The notes under the pieces are model-generated. The model was not told where the DNA came from, did no database searches, and saw only the letters and a program-made list of their open reading frames with translations. Source: JBMDXB01 sp048594975 (lineage in GTDB: Bacteria; Acidobacteriota; Vicinamibacteria; Vicinamibacterales; 2-12-FULL-66-21). From it: a stretch of DNA of 24,210 bases. Below, one piece after another: positions 8,518-15,697 of the stretch. The translations under genes were made by a program, and so were the position numbers. The DNA lies in the NCBI GenBank assembly GCA_048594975.1, contig JBMDXQ010000134.1:1-24210 (forward strand). Reading direction: 5' to 3'. Every line of letters begins with the position of its first letter. The stretch's first letter is position 1.

Positions 8518-8547
8518 ATATTGCGCCTGCGCAGCACGACCGGTCAA
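8518..8547 (-). promoter_or_regulatory. Possible sigma70-type promoter of the amidase gene
   Basis: On the minus strand TTGACC (8547-8542) is followed after 18 bases by CAATAT (8523-8518), giving a leader of about 25 bases to the start at 8487. The -35 is good (5/6) and the -10 weak. The -35 box sits in the palindrome GACCGGTC. Confidence 0.3.
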
Positions 8548-8641
8548 GGTGAAATACTACCGATGAGTTGGAGCCGGAGCAGAAGCCCGTGGCACGTGCG
8601 CGCCGGAGCATAAAGCCCGTAACGTCCGACCATTCGGCCAT

Positions 8642-8700
8642 GTAAGGTGCGAAAAACCTGGTTACGCCGCCAGGACGTACTCGCGAACCACACCACCGAG
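8642..8700. repeat. Direct repeat copy 1: IS66-like end sequence
   Basis: 59 bases beginning GTAAGGTGCGAAAAACC. It matches 8746-8803 except for one base in the A-run and one substitution. IS66-family ends classically begin GTAA. The inner part encodes (minus strand) LGGVVREYVLAA followed by a stop. Confidence 0.65.
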
Positions 8701-8745
8701 ACGATCGCGACGCTGGACACGAGCCTCCCCACTGAAGGCCTGCCT

Positions 8746-8803
8746 GTAAGGTGCGAAAACCTGCTTACGCCGCCAGGACGTACTCGCGAACCACACCACC
8801 GAG
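8746..8803. repeat. Direct repeat copy 2: outer end of the IS66-family remnant
   Basis: 58 bases beginning GTAAGGTGCGAAAACC, directly attached to the IS66 transposase tail. Copy 1 lies outside it, separated by 45 bases. I infer the end of a second, otherwise lost IS66 copy, or a local duplication. Confidence 0.65.
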
Positions 8804-9406
8804 GTAACAGTTCAGGGGGTCTGAGGTCGGTGCAGCAATGAGGCAGCTACTTGGCGACGACGATGCGCGACGATGGCGGCGGTCAAGTACGCGAGGGCGT
8901 TGCGTTCCTGGAGCTGACAGGTCCGCACGATCGTCAGGAGGCGTTCGGACCGCGCGCTCACCCTGGGCGCTCCGCGTGCCAAACATGATCTTTCTCCATT
9001 GCACCGCCGTCCGGAGCGCCCGCTCGGCGGCATTGTTCGTCGGCGCGACCCCCTCCTCGTGCACGAACGTGAAGAAATGCTGATGGTGCACGAAGAACGC
9101 GTGCGCCAAGTTGCGCACGTCCGCAGTCGCCGCGTCGAGATACCGCTCCCCGAGCGCGAAGAGGCGCTTCTCAATCGGCACGACCCGCTCGATCAATTGC
9201 GCGCGCGTGAGCGGAGACCCGCGGACCCCGGGGTCGCCGCGGAACCGATGCCACAGCCGAAACAGCCGACGATCGAGCGCCAGCGCTTCGCGACAGTAGC
9301 GTGTCGGGGCCGGCGTGGTCGCCAGATCGAGCGCCCTGAGGAGATTCCGCGTCACGTGCGCCCAACAGAACTGGCGTTGTCCGACGAACGTCGGTCTACA
9401 CGCCAT
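8765..9406 (-). pseudogene. C-terminal fragment of an IS66-family transposase (TnpC-like)
   Basis: The minus strand from about 9395 reads RQFCWAHVTRNLLRALD, typical of the IS66 DDE core around the second half of the catalytic domain. It continues through FFVHHQHFFTFVHEEGVAPT and TNNAAERALRTAVQWRKIMF, the block with the catalytic glutamate (AERALR). After SAQGERA the continuation LLTIVRTCQLQERNALAYL lies in a different frame, so a frameshift near 8950 interrupts the gene. The N-terminal half (zinc-finger and first aspartate) and the accessory IS66 orfs are absent. Junction with unrelated sequence is near 9400, about 165 bases upstream of the PadR operator-like palindrome. Confidence 0.85.
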
Positions 9407-9565
9407 CTTTCGAACAGGTTACGTCACAATCCGCGTCACAGCTCGACCATAACGTGCCTGCGTTGGTATCGTGCCACGGCCGTGATTTCGAAGCTCCTTC
9501 CGTTCTCGGCGAGCGTTTCTGCGGAGTACAGCCACAGATTCCTGCTACGATGTCAGCCGAATATT

Positions 9566-9580
9566 TCCTACTATGTAGGA
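9566..9580. promoter_or_regulatory. Perfect 15-base palindrome, probable PadR operator
   Basis: TCCTACTATGTAGGA has arms of 6 bases around TAT. It lies 42 bases upstream of the padR-like start at 9623. TACTAT inside it could serve as a -10 element, which would make bound PadR a direct block of RNA polymerase. No good -35 is evident. TAC-n-GTA dyads are the usual form of PadR binding sites; autoregulation of the PadR-permease unit is inferred. Confidence 0.55.
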
Positions 9581-9622
9581 CATCCTTTTTGTGCCGTCCG
9601 ATCATCTAACGGTGGAGCGTCA

Positions 9623-9929
9623 ATGGGTGAGGTCCTGGGCGAATTCGAGCAGCTGGTCCTGTTGGCGGTCCTGCGTCTCGACGATGAGGCGTACGGCGCT
9701 GCGATCGGCCGGGAGTTGCGCGACAAGGCCGGGCGCGATCTTCACCACCCTCGAGCGTCTCGAGGCGCGCGGCCTGGTGCGCTCGCGCTACGGCGAGCCG
9801 ACGCCGGAACGCGGCGGCCGACGCAAACGTTATTACCGGCTGCGTGCCGCCGGGCAGCGTGCGCTTGCCCGCTCCTACACGGCGACCGTCCGCATGGCAC
9901 AGGGGCTCGAAGCCAAGCTCACACGATGA
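9623..9929 (+). pseudogene. PadR-family transcriptional regulator broken by an internal deletion
   Basis: ATG 9623 (GGTGGAG just upstream) gives MGEVLGEFEQLVLLAVLRLD and then AYGAAIGRELRDKAGR, the first two helices of a PadR winged helix. The second half, GAIFTTLERLEARGLVRSRY, GRRKRYYRLRAAGQRAL and LEAKLTR, is in another frame, from about 9736 to TGA at 9927-9929. About four residues (normally something like xVSxG) are missing at the joint, which sits in CCGGGCGCGA-like repetitive sequence, so slippage or recombination between short repeats is a plausible cause. As written, the 5' part runs out of the PadR frame and into the permease frame. A sequencing error is less likely, because several bases rather than one seem lost. 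PadR regulators paired with ADOP permeases normally repress their own operon. Confidence 0.8.
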
Positions 9930-12568
9930 CCATGATTCGGCCCCCGCGGCTTGCCGACCGCCTGCTCCGTCTCGCGCTCGATAGACCGGCGTACGAGGCG
10001 ATTGCGGGCGATCTCGAAGAGGACTTTCACCGCACCGCCGAGCGACGTCCGTTCGTCGCGCGGGCGCGCTACTGGCGCCTCGCGATGCACTCGATTGTGG
10101 TGTGTGCACTGTTTCGACGGCGCGTGCGGTCGCCGCGGCAAGGAGGTGCCATCGTGTCGACGTTCTTCAGCGATCTGTCCTACGCCACTCGCTTGTTTCG
10201 TCGTCAGCCCGGGTTTGCGGCGGTGCTGGTGCTCACGTTGTCGCTGGGCATTGGCGGGACCACGGCCATGTTCTCGCTCGTCGAAGCGGTGCTGCTGCGC
10301 CCGCTGCCGTACGCGGACGAAGACCGGATCGTGATGGTGTGGGAGACCGAACCGTCAGACGGCGTCGACAAGAAGGTTGGCACGCCGGGTAACTTTCAGG
10401 ATTGGCGCAGAGACACGACCACCATCGACCATCTATCCGGCCTCGCCCAGTTCGACGCCACGCTGACCGGTCGTGGCGAACCCCAACGGCTTGAAGGACG
10501 ACGGGTGTCGGCGAGCATATTTGCGGCTCTTGGCGTGCAGCCGCATGTGGGCCGTGCGTTCACCGCCGAAGACGAGCAACCGGGAGCTGACGCGACCATC
10601 ATCGCTCATCATCTGTGGCGGGACGCGCTCGGCGCGCAGCCGAACGTCATCGGCCAGCGCATCACGATCAATGACGCGCCTCGCACGATTGTGGGAGTCA
10701 TGCCCCCTCAGTTCCGGCTGCCGCGCGGACCTGATGACTTCTGGGTGCCGCTGGCGTTCACGGACTGGGAGCGCCAGGCGCGAGGTTCGCACTGGCTGAT
10801 GGCGATCGGCCGCCTCAAGCCTTCGGTGACGGTGGCGCAGGCACAAGCCGACATGGACGTGATCGCATCGCGCCTCGCGCGCGAGTTTCCGCGCCAAAAC
10901 GCGCGTGAAGGGCTGCTCGTCGAGCCGATCCGCGACGAGATGCTGGCCGGCCTTCGTCGTCCCGTGTTGGTGCTGATGGGCGCGGTGATGCTGGTTCTGG
11001 CGATCGCCTGTATCAATGCCGCGAATCTGCTGCTGGCGCGCGCGAGCGTGCGGCATCAGGAAGTCGCGATTCGTGCGGCACTCGGTGCGGGACGTCTGCG
11101 GCTCATCCGACAGCTGCTGACAGAGAGCCTCGCACTTGCGATGATCGGCGCGGTCGGAGGCGTCGCGGTCGCCTGGTGTGGCACCAACGCGCTGCGCACA
11201 CTGATGCCCGACACGCTCGCACCATTGCGCGACATTGCCGTCAACGTCCACGTACTGGCATTTGCGGCGCTTGCCGCCGGGCTCACCGGCGTGCTGTTTG
11301 GCGTCGCCCCGGCGCTTCAGCTCGCTCGCCAGCCCGCGACACCGGCCCTGGGCACCGAGCGCACCTCCACATCCGCGCGAGTGACGCACACCGGCCGCAC
11401 GCTCGTGAGTGTGGAGGTCGCGCTGGCGATGGTGCTGCTCGTTGGAGCCGCGCTGTTCATTCAGAGCTTGACGCGCCTCACGAGCGTCGACATGGGTTTT
11501 CGCGCCGATTCCGTGCTGACGTTCAAAATCGAGCTGCCGCGATCGCGCTATCCCGACGCCTCGCGATGGTCGCCGTTTCTCGACGCATTGATGACGCGGC
11601 TCGAGCAGGAGCCATCAGTGCAGGCCGCAGGAGCGATCAGTTGGCTGCCCTTGACGTCCGAGGGCGGCAGCAACGAGATCTTCGTGGAAGGTGAGCCATC
11701 CCCTCCTCCCGGCGACGGCACCTATGTGTTCTACCGGCTGATCACCCCTCACTATTTCAACGCGCTCGGTATCCCGCTGCATGCCGGCCGTTACTTCGAC
11801 CATCGCGATACCGGCGACAGCCCGCGCGTGGTGATCGTCAACGAAACCTTGGCACGCCGATACTGGCCAAACGAGTCGTCGATCGGCAAGCGCGTCAGCT
11901 TCTTCAGCAAACCCGCCGCCGATCAATGGATGACCGTTGTCGGCGTTGTGGGCGATACGAAACAGGGTTCGCTCGGAGCGGCGGTGGACATCGAAATGTT
12001 CGCGCCTGCCACACAGGAAACGGCGTGGTTCCCGCCCTCGCATGTGGCAGTGCGCACATCCGGTGATCCTCTGGCCGTGGCGGCGGTTGCGAGGCAGCAC
12101 GTGCGCGCCCTCGATCCATTGATTCCAGTGCAGCGGATGCAGACGCTAGAAGACGTGGTATCGACCAGCGTCGCCGCGGAGCGATTCCGTACGCTGCTCG
12201 TCTCGTTGTTCGGCAGCATCGCGGTCGTGCTTGCGGCAGTCGGCGTCTACGGCCTGCTGTCGCTCTCGGTCGCGGTTCGCCGTCGCGAGATCGGCGTACG
12301 CACGGCGCTCGGCGCCGCGCCACGCGATATCTCTCGCTTGATTCTGCGCGAGGGGTTGCTGATGACAGCCTTCGGCGTTGCCGGCGGATTGGCCGTCGCG
12401 TTGTTTGCCGCGCGCACGCTGGAGACGTTCCTCTACGAGACGCCTCCGACGGATCCCTGGACGTACGCTGCGATTGCAGGCCTGCTGTTCGTGATTGCGC
12501 TGATCGCGTGTTATTCGCCAGCGCGCCGCGCAGCGCGCCTCGATCCGGTCACCGCGATGCGGGTATAG
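9926..12568 (+). CDS. ADOP-type FtsX/MacB permease with N-terminal permease prefix domain
   Basis: 880 residues from ATG 9926, which overlaps the PadR stop by ATGA. The cytosolic prefix (about 5-70; RLADRLLRLALDRPAYEAIA, GDLEEDF) matches the prefix domain seen in acidobacterial permeases. TM1 is near 97-119 (FAAVLVLTLSLGIGG), followed by a MacB-like periplasmic domain to about 330. The first FtsX unit has helices near 340-362, 398-420 and 440-463, with the conserved cytoplasmic stretch VAIRAALGAGRLRLIRQLLT. TM5 is near 492-515, then a second periplasmic domain. The second FtsX unit has helices near 760-782, 810-832 and 845-866, with EIGVRTALGA and the terminal RLDPVTAMRV. The duplicated layout is that of orphan permeases lacking a genetically linked ATPase. 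A mechanotransmission or export role is likely; the cargo is unknown. Partner ATPase, if any, lies outside the window. Confidence 0.93.
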   Translation: MTMIRPPRLADRLLRLALDRPAYEAIAGDLEEDFHRTAERRPFVARARYWRLAMHSIVVCALFRRRVRSPRQGGAIVSTFFSDLSYATRLFRRQPGFAAVLVLTLSLGIGGTTAMFSLVEAVLLRPLPYADEDRIVMVWETEPSDGVDKKVGTPGNFQDWRRDTTTIDHLSGLAQFDATLTGRGEPQRLEGRRVSASIFAALGVQPHVGRAFTAEDEQPGADATIIAHHLWRDALGAQPNVIGQRITINDAPRTIVGVMPPQFRLPRGPDDFWVPLAFTDWERQARGSHWLMAIGRLKPSVTVAQAQADMDVIASRLAREFPRQNAREGLLVEPIRDEMLAGLRRPVLVLMGAVMLVLAIACINAANLLLARASVRHQEVAIRAALGAGRLRLIRQLLTESLALAMIGAVGGVAVAWCGTNALRTLMPDTLAPLRDIAVNVHVLAFAALAAGLTGVLFGVAPALQLARQPATPALGTERTSTSARVTHTGRTLVSVEVALAMVLLVGAALFIQSLTRLTSVDMGFRADSVLTFKIELPRSRYPDASRWSPFLDALMTRLEQEPSVQAAGAISWLPLTSEGGSNEIFVEGEPSPPPGDGTYVFYRLITPHYFNALGIPLHAGRYFDHRDTGDSPRVVIVNETLARRYWPNESSIGKRVSFFSKPAADQWMTVVGVVGDTKQGSLGAAVDIEMFAPATQETAWFPPSHVAVRTSGDPLAVAAVARQHVRALDPLIPVQRMQTLEDVVSTSVAAERFRTLLVSLFGSIAVVLAAVGVYGLLSLSVAVRRREIGVRTALGAAPRDISRLILREGLLMTAFGVAGGLAVALFAARTLETFLYETPPTDPWTYAAIAGLLFVIALIACYSPARRAARLDPVTAMRV

Positions 12569-12871
12569 GAGCGCGCTCTCCTGTAAGCCTCGCTAGCCTC
12601 GCAGGGCGCCATGGTGACGCTGCCACGCCTTCCACCTTCGCCGATGACCAAACGGTTGACACGCGCCCCTTGACCATCGTGTTCCTTGACCGTGGGACGT
12701 TCGAGCTGAGGGTCGGTCCTGTTCGCGCTCCTCCGCCCAAGCCGCGCGCACGACCGGAGACCCGTAGGTCTGTACCGCCGTCGAAAGGGCAACGAGCTCG
12801 CGAACGCCGGCAGCCTCAAGCGAAAGTGGTGAGTTTTCCGAAGATGTCCTTCCTGAGAGATAGGTAACACC
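12569..12871. other. Intergenic stretch without a recognisable gene
   Basis: 303 bases between the permease stop and the left end of the next IS fragment. ORFs on both strands cross it but none resembles a known family or has start signals. GAGCGCGCTC just after the permease stop is a 10-base palindrome without a T-run. Confidence 0.5.
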
Positions 12872-12889
12872 CGTAGTGTCCCACGGTTG
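12872..12889. repeat. Degenerate left terminal repeat of an rve-type IS
   Basis: CGTAGTGTCCCACGGTTG matches the repeat at 3476-3493 at about 11 of 18 positions, including nearly all of the outer CGTAATGTCC. It lies 68 bases before the transposase start, close to the 49 bases found in the IS at 3476-4597. Confidence 0.5.
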
Positions 12890-12939
12890 GATCGACGGCC
12901 GGCGGGCGCAGCTGCCGGTCGGTGAAATAGACTCCGGGC

Positions 12940-13370
12940 GTGATCGACACGGCCGCCCTGCGGTTGGTGCTCGTCGTCCTCACCGGCTGGCTGGAGTGCC
13001 AGGAGCGCGAGGCGCTCCGCTACTTGATCGAAGAAAACCGGCTTCTTCGCCGCCACTTGCGGGGCCGACGCCTGCAGCTGACTGATGACGACCGGCGCCG
13101 GCTCGCCGTGCGGGCGTACCGAGTGGGCTGACGGCGGTTACGCGCCATCGCGACGATTGTCACCCCCGACACCTTGCTGCGCTGGCATCGGCGGCTCGTC
13201 GCCCGGAAGTGGACCTATGCGAAGACGCGGTCGAGCCGTCGCGGCGTGCTGGCCGAGATTCGGCGGCTCGTGGTCCGGATGGCGGAGGAGAATCCGACTA
13301 GCGAACCACAGGCGGATGGGCGCTTTGTCGATGCGGTCGCGCGTGTCAGTGAATCGGGGTGTGGGCATTT
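12940..13370 (+). pseudogene. N-terminal fragment of an rve-type transposase
   Basis: ATG 12940 gives MIDTAALRLVLVVLTGWLEC, then EENRLLRRHLRGRRLQLTDD and RRRLAV, followed by a frameshift near 13120. The next frame reads TIVTPDTLLRWHRRLVARKW, TYAKTRSSRRGVLAEIRRLV and MAEENPT. These are the helix-turn-helix and linker blocks found in the transposase at 3503-4548. Similarity ends near 13302, before any of the rve catalytic core, so only the DNA-binding half survives. The following 190 bases up to the ribosome binding site of the next gene show no further match. Confidence 0.75.
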
Positions 13371-13561
13371 GCGCCGGCCCCTCAAGCCCAACTCAGGAAC
13401 TGATGGGTTGTGTGATAAACCATCATTCACATTCCGGCAAGCCCAGCCGTGTCAAGCCGGGTCATTTCCTTGAAGATTTTCGCCAGCTTCGCCTCTCGCG
13501 GGTGTAACCTGCCTGCCTCAGGAAACCAGAGCCCCACTCGTAAGCAGAAGGAGGCGACCCG

Positions 13562-14887
13562 ATGAAGCATGGAGACGTTTCACGGCGCACCTTGTTGAAA
13601 GGTGGTGGCGCAGCGCTGGCCGGGCTGTCGCTGCAGGCAGCGAGTCCGGCCCACGCCTTCCCACAAGACGACCAGCTAGAGAAACACGACAAGCAGGGGT
13701 GGGATGACGACCAGCCTGACCCGTCGCAATCACTGGGGATGCCCGGCGACGTGATTATCCCGTGGCTCGACCAGCCCCCGCCGTTCCCCGCCCCGGACTT
13801 CGCCGGAAGCCAACTAGTCTGGGAGGAGCTCGACTCCTGGCTCACCCCTCCGGAGGAATTCCACTTCGTCACGCACTACGGCATACCGAGTGGGCTTGAT
13901 AGCCCCACCGCGTGGCGAGTGAGTGTTGCCGGCCTGGTTGCGCATCCTCTGTCGCTGTCGCTGGAAGATCTCAAGGACGGCCCGCGCCGGGAGATCGACT
14001 TCACATTGGAGTGCGCCGGCAACCATGGCACTGGCCTGCCCTTTGCCACCGGCTTCATCGGGAATGCCCGCTGGGCCGGCACTCCTCTCGCGCCGGTGCT
14101 GGAGCAAGCCGGTCTCCTCAAGGAGGCCGTCGAGATCGTGTTCTACGGGATTGATCGTGGAACCCAGACGATCCGCGACAACACGGGGATCGTGAGAGGT
14201 GGGCTGACGGGGACCGTCGAGCCCGATACGGGTGGCGGACTGGACTTGACGGTCACCGAGCAGTTCGCTCGCAGCATGTCCATCGACGAGGCGCTCGACC
14301 CGCGCAATCTGCTCTGCTACGAAATGAACGGCCAGCCCCTGCCCGAAAAGAACGGCTTCCCGATCCGGCTGATCGCGCCGGGTTGGTATGGCGTGGCCAA
14401 CGTCAAGTGGCTGACGCGCATCGAGGTGCGCAACCAGCGCCATGCGGGCAACTTCATGGCGCGCGACTACGTGACCATCCGCGAGGAGCAGCGCAACGGC
14501 CAGCCGTTCTGGACATTCAGCACCGTCAGGCACGATCGCCTCAAGTCGGCCCCCGCCAAAGTCGTACGCCGCGACAGCCGCTACGTCGTCCTTGGCGCGG
14601 CCTGGGGTGCGCCCATCGCAGCAGTGGAAGTGCGCATCGACAACGGACCGTGGATGCCGGCGAGGCTCTTCGGGCCAGTGGCGCACAGCCGGCACAGGCG
14701 CGGCCTGGCGTGGAGATTCTGGACGTTCAGCTGGGGAATGCCTGCCCCGGGCCAGCACGCGGTGACGTCACGGGCATTCGACGCCAACGGCAACGTACAG
14801 CCGGCGCCGGACGATCCGTTCCTCGCGAGCAAAGTGACGTTCTGGGAGACCAACGGACACATCACGCGACAGGTGCTCATCCAGTGA
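13562..14887 (+). CDS. Tat-exported molybdopterin sulfite oxidase-like enzyme
   Basis: 441 residues with an excellent AAGGAGG ribosome binding site 7 bases before ATG 13562. The twin-arginine leader SRRTLLKGG (residues 7-15), hydrophobic region and AHA cleavage site near residue 32 indicate folded export with cofactor. The oxidoreductase molybdopterin-binding domain spans about 100-290. Cys151 in FTLECAGN is the expected molybdenum-ligating cysteine, and GFIGNARWAGTPL, GIDRGTQ and GFPIRLIAPGWYG are family blocks. The C-terminal Mo-co dimerisation-type immunoglobulin domain covers about 310-441. The arrangement matches SorA/sulfite-oxidase-type enzymes without a heme domain. These oxidise sulfite or related substrates and usually pass electrons to a cytochrome c, but no cytochrome or molybdenum-cofactor gene is adjacent, so the electron acceptor must be encoded elsewhere. 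The substrate is not proven. Confidence 0.9.
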   Translation: MKHGDVSRRTLLKGGGAALAGLSLQAASPAHAFPQDDQLEKHDKQGWDDDQPDPSQSLGMPGDVIIPWLDQPPPFPAPDFAGSQLVWEELDSWLTPPEEFHFVTHYGIPSGLDSPTAWRVSVAGLVAHPLSLSLEDLKDGPRREIDFTLECAGNHGTGLPFATGFIGNARWAGTPLAPVLEQAGLLKEAVEIVFYGIDRGTQTIRDNTGIVRGGLTGTVEPDTGGGLDLTVTEQFARSMSIDEALDPRNLLCYEMNGQPLPEKNGFPIRLIAPGWYGVANVKWLTRIEVRNQRHAGNFMARDYVTIREEQRNGQPFWTFSTVRHDRLKSAPAKVVRRDSRYVVLGAAWGAPIAAVEVRIDNGPWMPARLFGPVAHSRHRRGLAWRFWTFSWGMPAPGQHAVTSRAFDANGNVQPAPDDPFLASKVTFWETNGHITRQVLIQ

Positions 14888-14896
14888 TCGCGGTCA

Positions 14897-14926
14897 CGGG
14901 CCGTCCACACGTCGGGCGGCCCGTTT
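14897..14926 (+). terminator. Probable intrinsic terminator of the sulfite oxidase-like gene
   Basis: A 10-pair GC-rich stem (CGGGCCGTCC with GGGCGGCCCG, one G-U pair) and a 7-base loop, starting 10 bases after the stop codon and followed by TTT. The short T-run makes it moderate rather than strong. Confidence 0.6.
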
Positions 14927-15427
14927 CGCACACCAACCCGCAACTACCGAACGTAGATCTTCTGGGAGACGCCCGTCACCATCACGGCCTCTCTCGCGAC
15001 CTCCCGCGTCCATTCTATTCGCGACGGAGCGTCCAGTTGCGCGCGCTCATCCGACTGACGCGGTGGGTTGCCGATTTCACGTCTCTGGAATCAAAAACGT
15101 GGACGTGGTCAGCCGCACCAGAGTCGAACCGCCGGATATCTCGAACGCGGCGCCACGAAGGGGCAACAAGAGGCGCCTGTCGGTTGCTGTAGCGACCTTG
15201 TGGGTCACTCCTGAGAAGTCGCCAAGAGATTTCCCACGTGGCCTCGACCGGTCCAGATCTCTTCGGCGTTAGGGAGGGCCTATCTTGGTGACCCAAGAAT
15301 TCGCCAGTTGGAACCGTATCGCCGAATGGCTGAAATCACGCCAGCAGCTCAGGGCCGTGGGGTGAACTTTTGAGCCGCTCAACCTGTGGCGAATGGGTAG
15401 CGATCGGTGTCCAATGGTTATAGCGCC
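14927..15427. other. Intergenic stretch of about 500 bases, no recognisable gene
   Basis: ORFs cross this stretch on both strands but none has family resemblance or start signals. A 16-base dyad TCTTGGTGACCCAAGA (15283-15298) could be a binding site for a regulator of the unit downstream. The region also marks the breakpoint where the N-terminal half of the next PadR gene was lost. Confidence 0.45.
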
Positions 15428-15697
15428 ATGCGGACTGCGCTGATCGGACTGGGAATCATTGCCGTCGCCCTCCTTGCCGCTGCGGCGATTGTCGATTGGC
15501 AGCGCGTTGAAGTGCCTCCTATCGGCCGAAGCGTCGAGCAGATCTGTGCCGAAGGCTGGGTCGAGCAGGTGGGTCAGCGCCGGCGCCGTTATTACAGGCT
15601 GACGGCTGCCGGCCGGCAGGTGCTCGGCGACCAGCGCAGCGCCTGGCGCGCGTTCGCGGCCGCTATCAACAGGATCGCGGGCATGGAGGAGACGTGA
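15428..15697 (+). pseudogene. PadR C-terminal half joined to an unrelated hydrophobic N-terminus
   Basis: An 89-codon frame from ATG 15428. The C-terminal part, EGWVEQVGQRRRRYYRLTAA and GRQVLGDQRSAWRAFAAAI, is clearly the wing and dimerisation helix of a PadR regulator; compare GRRKRYYRLRAAGQRAL in the PadR at 9623-9929. The N-terminal part, MRTALIGLGIIAVALLAAAA followed by IVDWQRVEVPPIGRS, is a transmembrane-like segment not found in PadR proteins. The DNA recognition helix is absent, so it cannot act as a normal PadR. The junction is near residue 40 (about 15548). No good ribosome binding site precedes 15428, so expression is doubtful. Its stop overlaps the start of the permease as in the intact operon type. 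Confidence 0.75.

Noticed and set aside
6352..8613. A 753-codon plus-strand ORF antisense to the amidase
   Set aside because: It is composed mostly of R, A, E, D and G with no domain, no leader and no ribosome binding site. The minus-strand amidase has a complete catalytic triad, so this is a high-GC shadow frame.
8999..9622. Upstream extension of the permease ORF to 8999 (1189 codons)
   Set aside because: The first part is antisense to the IS66 transposase and has no PadR or permease similarity. Real starts are 9623 (PadR remnant) and 9926 (permease).
12508..12867. Plus-strand ORF after the first permease (FADDQTVDTRPLTIVFLDRG)
   Set aside because: It starts inside the permease gene in another frame, has no ribosome binding site and resembles nothing I recognise, so I left it as intergenic.
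15090..15180. Possible tRNA-like piece (CAGAGTCGAACCGCC, resembling a reverse-strand T-arm)
   Set aside because: The flanking bases cannot form the T-stem, and no acceptor or anticodon arms could be drawn on either strand.
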